Shown here piece by piece: positions 1 to 6,022 of a stretch of DNA of 8,616 bases. The stretch comes from Susulua sp964536195. Lineage in GTDB: Bacteria > Omnitrophota > Gorgyraeia > Duberdicusellales > 4484-171. The DNA lies in contig CAZHVO010000040.1 of NCBI GenBank assembly GCA_964536195.1, forward strand, positions 1 through 8,616, given 5' to 3'. A program made the position numbers and the translations under genes. Position 1 is the stretch's first letter. Each line of letters begins with the position of its first letter. The notes beneath the pieces are model-generated. The model was not told the origin of the DNA. It did not search any database and saw only the letters and a program-made list of their open reading frames with translations.

Positions 1-139
1 TACCGGGTCCGGCTTCCGCGGCGGCGATTGGAGTCATGGCGCGACGTACGCTCGTGTGTCCGACCGTCGCAGCGCCGCTGACGTGAACACGCATCGCAGC
101 GGCAATTACGGCGGCCGGTGCGCGAGGACTTCCCCCTAG
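1..139 (+). CDS. DGR variable target protein, C-terminal end (FGE-sulfatase / C-type-lectin-like fold), partial
   Basis: Only the last 45 codons are present (frame starts at base 2, TAG at 137-139); the start lies upstream of the window. The C-terminus reads GFRGGDW near its start and ends GGRCARTSP. The RGG-x-W ... G-x-RCAR pattern is typical of formylglycine-generating-enzyme-type sulfatase-modifying domains, a C-type-lectin-like fold used by many DGR targets to display a variable ligand-binding face. Almost all of this segment is the variable repeat. Compared with what the template repeat would encode, 14 of 20 adenine-containing codons differ, mostly Asn changed to Asp, Ser, His, Tyr, Arg or Gly, while the framework residues Gly, Trp, Arg, Val and Cys are unchanged. 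The stop falls just past the repeat, so diversification affects only the C-terminus. The ligand and the cell location cannot be told from this piece. Confidence 0.85.
   Translation, partial: TGSGFRGGDWSHGATYARVSDRRSAADVNTHRSGNYGGRCARTSP
6..134 (+). repeat. DGR variable repeat (VR)
   Basis: These 129 bases align without gaps to the template repeat at 767-895 (offset 761). There are 16 mismatches, at 26, 33, 35, 39, 41, 47, 68, 69, 72, 80, 92, 99, 101, 102, 107 and 126. In every case the template base is A. The VR has G at 11 of these sites, C at 3 and T at 2. The other 18 template adenines and all 95 non-adenine bases are identical. Upstream of base 6 the similarity stops. This one-sided, adenine-only pattern is the diagnostic signature of DGR mutagenic retrohoming, in which a cDNA of the template replaces the end of the target gene. 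Confidence 0.97.
110..134 (+). other. Candidate IMH (initiation of mutagenic homology) at VR 3' end
   Basis: The block 110-124 is G/C-rich, has no adenine and is identical to TR 871-885, which is where known DGRs place the IMH that fixes the 3' edge of retrohoming. It is followed by one A(TR)/G(VR) mismatch at 126 and eight more identical bases, to 134. The mismatch is either the base that distinguishes IMH from the template copy, or a sign that mutagenesis reaches further 3'. The exact boundary is inferred. Confidence 0.55.
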
Positions 140-168
140 TAGGGTTTTGTTGTTTTGAAATTTTGAAA

Positions 169-220
169 TGACCCATTCGACTTCGCTCAGGGTCATCTTG
201 AGCGACTGAAGGGAGTCGAA
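169..220 (+). repeat. Palindromic repeat between target gene and avd
   Basis: Nested inverted repeats are visible: 176-182 pairs with 214-220 (7 bp), 183-189 pairs with 199-205 (7 bp), leaving loop 190-198 and an 8-base bulge 206-213. A competing stem pairs 169-174 with 190-195 (6 bp). The wording (ttcgacttcgctcagggtca ... tgagcgactgaag) resembles small palindromic elements scattered through many bacterial genomes, so it may be an inserted repeat. In DGRs a hairpin or cruciform just after the VR can help target recognition; this one lies 35-86 bases past the VR. Its 3' arm carries the avd Shine-Dalgarno. Confidence 0.7.
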
Positions 221-222
221 AG

Positions 223-561
223 ATGAAAAAATTAACGCCGGTTGTAGAAAAACATTATAAGCTAATCCTTTGGATGTTTCCCAAGATTGCCAACTTTCCC
301 AAGGACCAGAGGTTCCTGTTGGCTGATAGAATTGAGCGAATTCTCCTTGATATTCTGGAGATGTTAATTGAAGCTGTTTACTCAAAAGACAGAAGAGGAA
401 TTTTGATAAAAATTAATCTGAAATTAGACGTCTTGCGTTTTATGATGCGGATTGCCAAGGATATGAAATACATAAGCATAAAGGCTTACGATTTCTTTTG
501 TCAAGCAGTCTTAGAGATAGGTAAGATGGTCGGTGGATGGATGAGAACACCGGCTCTTTGA
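223..561 (+). CDS. avd: DGR accessory protein Avd (four-helix bundle)
   Basis: This 112-residue, helix-rich basic protein contains the family's characteristic stretch FPKDQRFLLADRIER (residues 25-39), followed by LLDILEMLIEA (41-51) and amphipathic helices to the end (about 64-100). Avd proteins form a barrel-like homopentamer of four-helix bundles. The barrel binds the DGR reverse transcriptase and the template RNA, and it is needed for cDNA synthesis and retrohoming. The length fits the family (about 110-130 residues). The start is supported by a Shine-Dalgarno (GAAGGGAG, 208-215) 7 bases before the ATG. The gene lies 83 bases after the target stop and 205 bases before the template repeat, the usual target-avd-TR-RT order. 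The ribosome-binding site lies in a predicted hairpin, so translation could be dampened (inference). Confidence 0.93.
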   Translation: MKKLTPVVEKHYKLILWMFPKIANFPKDQRFLLADRIERILLDILEMLIEAVYSKDRRGILIKINLKLDVLRFMMRIAKDMKYISIKAYDFFCQAVLEIGKMVGGWMRTPAL

Positions 562-766
562 CATATTTTTACCGCCAGAAGCCTGATGTTTATGGATATT
601 AGGAGCGGCATCACGTAAAGGGGGAAGTCCAGACGCTATTCCCTTTGGTAGGTATTAACTATCAGAAAAAAGCATTTTTTCGTCATTGCGAGGCTGGTGG
701 TACTTCGTTTCTTCGCAATAATGGAGCATTAAAAATGGTGTAGGGTCGTAAAAGCGTTGTCTCGCC
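562..766 (+). other. avd-TR intergenic region, probable 5' part of the template RNA
   Basis: No gene is evident. Possible RNA stems are 584-588 with 609-613, 617-622 with 641-646, and an A6/T6 hairpin at 666-680 with loop GCA. In studied DGRs the template RNA starts within or near avd and extends past the TR, so this stretch is probably transcribed as part of it. The stems are short and several compete, so no firm fold can be given. Confidence 0.4.
684..719 (+). repeat. Imperfect inverted repeat upstream of TR
   Basis: Bases 685-693 pair with 711-719 at 8 of 9 positions, with a 17-base loop. The text cgtcattgcgagg ... cttcgcaat resembles an interspersed palindromic element seen in many bacterial genomes. 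It may be a decayed repeat or part of the folded template RNA. Confidence 0.45.
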
Positions 767-895
767 GGTCCGGCTTCCGCGGCGGCAATTGGAATAATGA
801 CACGACGAACGCTCGTGTGTCCGACCGTAACAACGCCGCTAACGTGAACACGAATCGCAACAACAATAACGGCGGCCGGTGCGCGAAGACTTCCC
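767..895 (+). repeat. DGR template repeat (TR)
   Basis: These 129 bases are the invariant donor copy for the VR at 6-134. Read in the target frame (codons from 769) they hold 13 AAC/AAT codons, with paired adenines at positions 1 and 2. This is the optimised DGR arrangement, because randomising both adenines of AAY can give 15 amino acids and never a stop. In total 34 adenines are available in 20 codons. The non-adenine framework (ggcttccgcggcggc at the 5' side, ggcggccggtgcgcg at 871-885) matches the VR exactly. The TR is not itself a translated gene. It is transcribed as the template RNA and reverse-transcribed by the adjacent RT-Avd complex. Confidence 0.97.
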
Positions 896-961
896 TTTTT
901 TACAATTTTGTTAGCGGATTCAACCGGTAAACTCGCAAACTAGCTAACCGGCAGACAAAAA
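896..961 (+). ncRNA. TR-RT spacer, likely 3' part of the DGR template RNA
   Basis: This is a 66-base gap between the end of TR homology and the RT start codon. It holds a 6-bp inverted repeat (910-915 with 943-948) enclosing the palindrome ACCGGT (923-928), and AACCGG occurs twice (922-927 and 946-951). In the Bordetella phage DGR a spacer of about 140 nt after the TR binds RT-Avd and primes cDNA synthesis. Here the spacer is shorter, so functional RNA may continue into the RT reading frame. The role is inferred from position. Confidence 0.45.
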
Positions 962-2191
<1,230 letters not shown>

Positions 2192-2207
2192 AGGAGAGGA
2201 TGAAAAA

Positions 2208-2456
2208 ATGAAGAGATCTGTAGTTTTTGTAACCTTATTAGCACTGAGTGCGCTAGCATCTGGTATAAGCTGTGCCACTCCCTATCGCGGCGGGCCGGGG
2301 TCAGGACATGACATGGCCGAATACATTGGCCGCATCGATTGTAGTGACGTTGAGCATCAGGAGAGCCAGGCCGAAAATGCTACTGCTTACCATGGCGGGC
2401 CGGGAGCGGGATACGACATGGCCGAGTATATCGGCCGTATCGACGGTAGTGACTAA
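2208..2456 (+). CDS. Small secreted protein with two GGPG...DMAEYIGRID repeats, unknown function
   Basis: I do not recognise this 82-residue protein. The N-terminus is a clear Sec signal: a KR charge, a hydrophobic core VVFVTLLALSALA, then SGISCA. Cleavage may fall after Cys22-Ala23. Cys22 lacks a good lipobox (Gly at -3), so lipidation is doubtful. The mature part is two 22-residue repeats, 26-47 and 61-82, 18 of 22 identical, joined by a 13-residue acidic linker. They differ at seven silent codons but only four amino-acid positions, which argues for a real protein kept by selection. Start choice: AAGGAGAGG (2191-2199) lies 8 bases before the ATG at 2208, and an earlier ATG at 2200 stops after three codons. 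It begins 16 bases after the RT stop and may be co-transcribed with it, but no functional link to the DGR is shown. Confidence 0.7.
   Translation: MKRSVVFVTLLALSALASGISCATPYRGGPGSGHDMAEYIGRIDCSDVEHQESQAENATAYHGGPGAGYDMAEYIGRIDGSD
2283..2453 (+). repeat. Two diverged tandem-type repeats encoding the 22-residue motif
   Basis: Copies lie at 2283-2348 and 2388-2453 (66 bases each), separated by 39 bases. They are similar in DNA but carry many third-position changes, so the duplication is old rather than recent slippage. Confidence 0.8.
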
Positions 2457-2652
2457 AATACAGGGAACAGTTCTAGTGGATTCCTTTTATCGGTTTAGGA
2501 TTCGCCTACACCGGATACTTGCCCCGGATACATAGGGTGTACCTTTGCAGACGTCCTACTTTACCCCTTTCATTTTTATCTTTTATAATTTTATCAACCA
2601 GTCCTTGCAATATAATAGAATTTTGTTATAGTTAATACATGGGGTTAATGAT
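2457..2652 (+). other. Intergenic region between the small secreted protein and the envelope operon
   Basis: These 196 bases hold no supported gene. CCGGATAC occurs twice 13 bases apart (2511-2518 and 2524-2531). Base composition shifts from mixed to strongly AT-rich after about 2560, leading into the candidate promoter. No strong hairpin followed by a T run, hence no clear terminator, is visible after 2456. Confidence 0.5.
2605..2632 (+). promoter_or_regulatory. Candidate sigma70-type promoter for the lipoprotein/nuclease/protease operon
   Basis: TTGCAA (2605-2610, 4 of 6 to the -35 consensus) is followed after 16 bases by TATAGT (2627-2632, 5 of 6 to the -10 consensus), in an AT-rich stretch 20 bases before the ATG at 2653. 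The position fits a promoter for the three-gene cluster with a short leader. Read by eye only. Confidence 0.45.
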
Positions 2653-3024
2653 ATGAGAAAAATTATTGGTTTAATTTTAGGTTTATTGTTAATAGCAGGG
2701 TGTATTCCTGTTCTTATCGGTGCCGGAGTAGTGACTGGTTATAGTTTGAGCAATGCTACTGCTTCCGGGAATGTAAAGGTAGAATATCGAGTGCTATGGG
2801 ATCTTTGCGTAGATAGGCTGGAAGAGATGGATGCAGAGATATTAGTTAGCAATGAGTCTAGGGGTATAATAAAGGCGAAGCTTTCCGAGCATAAGATAGC
2901 TTTGAAGATAGACAGTATTAGCAGGGATACCCAGAGGCTAAAAATATCAGCACGTCAACTTTTTCTGCCAAAGGCACAATTTGCCCAGCAAATATTTTTA
3001 AAGATAATTTCTGATTTTCAGTGA
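2653..3024 (+). CDS. Small lipoprotein, DUF3568-like
   Basis: This 123-residue protein has a lipoprotein signal: a basic start (MRKII), a hydrophobic core and a canonical lipobox ending LIAG-Cys17, so it should be lipidated and anchored in the envelope. After the Cys comes a Gly/Val-rich stretch (IGAGVVTGYSLSN), then an alpha/beta domain with VEYRVLWDLCVDRLEEM, a strand with SRGIIKAK and a C-terminal helix to the end. This layout (lipobox, AVGAG-type region, a piece around the YxVLWDxCxxxLEE helix, then about 50 residues) resembles DUF3568 lipoproteins, whose role is unknown. The family call is from memory of the pattern. A short Shine-Dalgarno-like GGGG (2641-2644) precedes the ATG by 8 bases. 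Its stop overlaps the start of the following nuclease gene, so the two are translationally coupled. Confidence 0.75.
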   Translation: MRKIIGLILGLLLIAGCIPVLIGAGVVTGYSLSNATASGNVKVEYRVLWDLCVDRLEEMDAEILVSNESRGIIKAKLSEHKIALKIDSISRDTQRLKISARQLFLPKAQFAQQIFLKIISDFQ

Positions 3025-3788
3025 TAAAAAGATTATTTTTTTTAAGTCTTTTTTTAATTCTTGCCTGCAGCCAATCTGATTATTCACAAATAAAGGTCGT
3101 AGATGTTATTGACGGTGATACCGTTAAGCTTTCTAATGGAAGGCTTCTGCGTTATATCGGTCTGGATACTCCTGAGGTAAGAATAAAGGATAAAGGCGGC
3201 GATTTTAAGTATCGGCCTCAACCATTTAGCTTAGAAGCAAAAGAGTTTAACCGAAAGCTGGTAGAAGGAAAGAATATCCGGGTTGAATTTGATATCGAGA
3301 AGACTGATCGCTATGGCCGGCTCCTGGGTTATTGTTTCCTAGATAAAGCTTTTGTAAATGCAGAATTGATAGAGCAGGGGTATGCTGTTCTTTATACCTA
3401 TCCGCCGAATGTAAAGTATGTTGAGTTGCTTGTAGCTTCGCAAAAAAAAGCTCGTGAGAGGAAAAAAGGCTTATGGGGCAGTTTTCCAGTTATTGACCAC
3501 ACTCAGGCTAATGCCTATATCAATCAGATAAGAAGCGTTGAAGGAGTAGTACTCGGTACCTATAAATCAGCAAAGTGTTTATTTTTGAATTTTGGCCAAA
3601 ATTACAAGAATGACTTTAGCGTAATTATTTTTGACAATGTCCTTGATACTTTTAGGCAAAAGGGAATTGACCCTTTGAATTTTTATAATGGAAAAAAAAT
3701 ACGTGTAAATGGAAAGATTCGAGAGTACAATGGACCTGAGATTATTATTAATAGCCCTTATGAAATAGAAATATTAGAGGGAGAGTAG
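3021..3788 (+). CDS. Thermonuclease-family (SNase-like) lipoprotein with C-terminal OB-like domain
   Basis: This 255-residue protein starts at GTG, overlapping the previous stop by four bases (GTGA). The N-terminus is a lipoprotein signal, with Cys16 after LILA (Leu at -2 is less usual). Residues 24-152 match staphylococcal nuclease: VIDGDTVKL (29-37), with D31 and D33 for Asp19/Asp21. RYIGLDTPE (44-52) supplies R44, D49, T50 and E52 for Arg35, Asp40, Thr41 and Glu43. TDRYGRLLGY supplies R100 for Arg87. All catalytic residues are present, so a calcium-dependent phosphodiesterase acting on DNA or RNA at the cell surface or in the periplasm is expected. The C-terminal part (about 172-252, ending GKKIRVNGKIREYNGPEI and IEI) looks like an OB-fold nucleic-acid-binding domain. 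It lies between two other lipoprotein genes in an apparent operon and could take part in nucleic-acid scavenging (inference). Confidence 0.9.
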   Translation: MIKRLFFLSLFLILACSQSDYSQIKVVDVIDGDTVKLSNGRLLRYIGLDTPEVRIKDKGGDFKYRPQPFSLEAKEFNRKLVEGKNIRVEFDIEKTDRYGRLLGYCFLDKAFVNAELIEQGYAVLYTYPPNVKYVELLVASQKKARERKKGLWGSFPVIDHTQANAYINQIRSVEGVVLGTYKSAKCLFLNFGQNYKNDFSVIIFDNVLDTFRQKGIDPLNFYNGKKIRVNGKIREYNGPEIIINSPYEIEILEGE

Positions 3789-3789
3789 A

Positions 3790-4593
3790 ATGAAGAAGAA
3801 AGTTATTTGGTTTGCAGTCATATGTACACTTCTGCTTGTTGGTTGCATAACTGTATATAATCCGGCTACCGGTCGAAGAGAGACCTATCTTTTTGATGAG
3901 AAGTATGAAATTAATTTGGGTAATACTATAGCTAAACAAATGATTTCTCAAACCAAGATGGTTAATGACCCTGAGGCTTTAGCTTACGTAAGGGAGATTG
4001 GTGAGAAGGTAGCTGCTGCTAGTCATCGCAGTTACCTGGATTATAAATTCTATATTATTGATAGCGAGGAGATAAATGCTTTTGCTCTTCTTGGCGGCCA
4101 TATATTTGTGAATAAGGGGTTAATGGATACGTTAAGCGAGACTGAGTTAGCTTTTGTTCTTAGCCATGAGGTTGGTCATATTTGTGCCCGCCATGGCATG
4201 AAGAGATTTCAGGCTGCTTTTGGCTTGCAGATTCTTATGGCTGTGTTATCGAGCCAATCCAACCAAAAGTCGATAGGTGATTTAATTGGTGAGGTTGATA
4301 AGTATGTTTCTTTAGGATTTTCTCGCAAAGATGAGTATCAGGCTGATGCTTTAGGAGTTACCTATGCTTATCAAGCCGGATATGACCCTAAAGCAGCACT
4401 TATTACCTTTGAGAGATTTGAGGAGATAGAGAAGAAACATGGGATGTCTGTCACTCCTGTTTTTTTGCGTAGTCACCCTAAACCTAAAGAGAGGTATGAC
4501 GCGGCAAATATCAAGATAAAAGAGCTTATGAGCGCTGATACTACAGATTCATCCTCAAAGATAAAGGATTTTCGCAAAAAACCTCCAAAATAA
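3790..4593 (+). CDS. M48-family zinc metalloprotease lipoprotein (BepA/LoiP-like)
   Basis: This 267-residue protein has a lipobox LLVG-Cys19, placing it on the envelope as a lipoprotein. The zinc site is complete: HEVGH at 126-130 (His126, His130, catalytic Glu127) and the third ligand Glu182 in DEYQAD (181-186). Flanking family features are NAFALLGGHIFVNKGL (96-111) and the C-terminal SHPKPKERYDAA (228-239). Periplasmic M48 lipoproteins such as BepA and LoiP degrade or help fold misassembled outer-membrane proteins; that role is inferred from the family. There is no TPR extension, so it is closer to LoiP in size. A Shine-Dalgarno (GAGGGAGAG, 3777-3785) precedes the ATG, which starts one base after the nuclease stop. 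The Lys-rich, Ser/Thr-rich tail after 248 is probably disordered. Confidence 0.93.
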   Translation: MKKKVIWFAVICTLLLVGCITVYNPATGRRETYLFDEKYEINLGNTIAKQMISQTKMVNDPEALAYVREIGEKVAAASHRSYLDYKFYIIDSEEINAFALLGGHIFVNKGLMDTLSETELAFVLSHEVGHICARHGMKRFQAAFGLQILMAVLSSQSNQKSIGDLIGEVDKYVSLGFSRKDEYQADALGVTYAYQAGYDPKAALITFERFEEIEKKHGMSVTPVFLRSHPKPKERYDAANIKIKELMSADTTDSSSKIKDFRKKPPK

Positions 4594-4616
4594 CCGGCTT
4601 TTTTACTTCGCGAAAA
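4569..4616 (+). terminator. Weak nested hairpin at the end of the envelope operon, possible terminator
   Basis: TTTTCGC (4569-4575) can pair with GCGAAAA (4610-4616). Inside it, AAAAAACC (4576-4583) pairs with GG-C-TTTTTT (4596-4604, one bulged C). The inner T run could act as the terminator tail. The stem is AU-rich and overlaps the end of the protease gene, so support is weak. Confidence 0.25.
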
Positions 4617-4621
4617 TTTCT

Positions 4622-4650
4622 CTTAAAAAAAACAGTTTTTAGGGTATAAT
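4622..4650 (+). promoter_or_regulatory. Candidate promoter of glycyl-tRNA synthetase with consensus -10
   Basis: TATAAT at 4645-4650 is a perfect -10 box. The -35 at 17-base spacing (CTTAAA, 4622-4627) is poor, 3 of 6. The start codon is at 4662, so transcription would begin only about 5 bases before the ATG, giving a nearly leaderless mRNA. Confidence 0.55.
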
Positions 4651-4661
4651 AGTAACCTAAA

Positions 4662-5999
4662 ATGAGTCAGGAAAAATTAGCACAAATAGTATCTCTATGT
4701 AAGAGAAGGGGCTTTATCTTTGGCGGTTCAGAGATCTATGGAGGACTTTCTAGTATCTGGGATTATGGTCCTTTAGGGGCCAGGCTCAAGAAACGAATTA
4801 AAGATATCTGGTGGAGGGAGTATGTAGAGAAAAGAGCTGATATCGTTGGTTTAGATAGCAGCATAATCATGAAGGATCAGGTTTTTGTGGCCTCGGGGCA
4901 CCTCCAAGGATTTGCTGATTTACTTGTTGATTGTCCTAATTGTAAGAAGAGATTCCGAGTCGACAAATTAGAGAAAATAGGCGGCACAGTCTATAGCTGT
5001 CTAGAGTGTAAGCAGAGAATAGATACCAAAAAGAACAAACCCCGTAAGTTTAACCTCATGCTTAAGACTAACATGAGTGCTACTGAGGATGAACCTAATT
5101 ATGCTTATCTGCGTCCTGAGACTGCCCAAGGGATATTTGTAAATTTCGCTAATGTTCTTAATACTACCTCTAGAAAACTTCCCCTAGGTATAGCCCAGAT
5201 TGGCAAAGCCTTTAGGAATGAAGTGACTACTGGTAGTTTTGTCTTTAGGATGAAGGAATTTGAGCAGATGGAGATTGAATACTTTGTCCATCCTAAAGAG
5301 GCTGATAAGTTTTATAAGTATTGGGTTAAAGAGAGATTTAATTTCTATATAGAAAGAATCGGTTTGAAGAAAGAAAACTTGAGACTAAGGGAGCATGCTA
5401 AAGATGAGCTAGCCCATTATGCTAAGTCCTGTACGGACATTGAGTTTAAATTCTTTTTTGGATGGAGCGAACTAGAAGGAATAGCTAATAGAGGGGACTT
5501 TGATTTAAGTGAACACGCTAAGGTAAGTAAGAAGGATTTATCTTATTTTGATAGCGTCAAGGGTGAGAAGTTTATCCCCTATGTGATTGAGCCTTCAGCC
5601 GGAGTAGACAGGACATTCTTTGCTTGTTTATCCGATGCCTTTTGTAGTGAAGAGGTTAAGGGGAGAACCAGAAATGTTTTAAAACTAAAACCGGATTTAG
5701 CGCCATATTCGGCAGCGGTCTTTCCTTTATTGAAGAATAAACCGGAGGTAGTCAAGCTTGCAAAAAATATTTTTTGTGATATAAAAGATGAGTTGCCTAC
5801 CCTTTATGATGATACAGCAGCAATTGGCAAGCTTTATCGTCGCCAGGACGAAATTGGGACTCCTTTTTGCGTCACTGTTGATGTAGAAAGTTTAAGTGAT
5901 GGAAAGGTTACCATCCGAGATAGGGATAGCATGGAGCAGGAGAGGGTTGATGCAACTAAGGTTAAGGAATTTCTTAAACAAAGAGTAAAACTTGATTAA
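4662..5999 (+). CDS. glyS: Glycyl-tRNA synthetase, alpha2 (single-chain) type
   Basis: This 445-residue class II aminoacyl-tRNA synthetase charges tRNA-Gly with glycine using ATP in the cytoplasm. Markers in order are SLCKRRGFIFGGSEIYGG (11-28) and DYGPLGARLK (34-43). A four-cysteine insert follows (C91-x2-C94 and C113-x2-C116, zinc-ribbon-like). Next come RPETAQGIF (151-159), motif 2 with FRNE (184-187), GWSELEGIANRGDFDL (267-282) and motif 3 EPSAGVDRTFFACL (310-323). The anticodon-binding domain runs from about 346 (LAPYSAAVFPL) to the end. Length and motifs match the homodimeric type of archaea, eukaryotes and part of the bacteria, not the alpha2-beta2 GlyQ/GlyS pair. The start is fixed by the N-terminal family sequence, yet no Shine-Dalgarno precedes it. 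It is followed 23 bases later by pyruvate phosphate dikinase, possibly in the same transcript. Confidence 0.96.
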   Translation: MSQEKLAQIVSLCKRRGFIFGGSEIYGGLSSIWDYGPLGARLKKRIKDIWWREYVEKRADIVGLDSSIIMKDQVFVASGHLQGFADLLVDCPNCKKRFRVDKLEKIGGTVYSCLECKQRIDTKKNKPRKFNLMLKTNMSATEDEPNYAYLRPETAQGIFVNFANVLNTTSRKLPLGIAQIGKAFRNEVTTGSFVFRMKEFEQMEIEYFVHPKEADKFYKYWVKERFNFYIERIGLKKENLRLREHAKDELAHYAKSCTDIEFKFFFGWSELEGIANRGDFDLSEHAKVSKKDLSYFDSVKGEKFIPYVIEPSAGVDRTFFACLSDAFCSEEVKGRTRNVLKLKPDLAPYSAAVFPLLKNKPEVVKLAKNIFCDIKDELPTLYDDTAAIGKLYRRQDEIGTPFCVTVDVESLSDGKVTIRDRDSMEQERVDATKVKEFLKQRVKLD

Positions 6000-6022
6000 T
6001 CTACAGGGAGGAAAGAGAAAAG

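Noticed and set aside
558..563. Perfect TTGACA -35 box overlapping the avd stop
   Set aside because: No acceptable -10 box lies 16-19 bases downstream, so a promoter for the template RNA is not supported here.
2272..2535. Second frame overlapping the small secreted protein
   Set aside because: It lacks a signal peptide and a good ribosome-binding site. The silent-change pattern of the repeats supports the frame at 2208, not this one.
2506..2610. Minus-strand open frame of about 35 codons starting TTG, basic and protein-like in composition
   Set aside because: It is short, has no ribosome-binding site or ATG, overlaps the candidate promoter, and matches no family I recognise. It could be a gene remnant but this cannot be supported.
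3748..3951. Minus-strand frame across the nuclease/protease junction
   Set aside because: It opposes two genes with intact catalytic motifs and shows no motif of its own.
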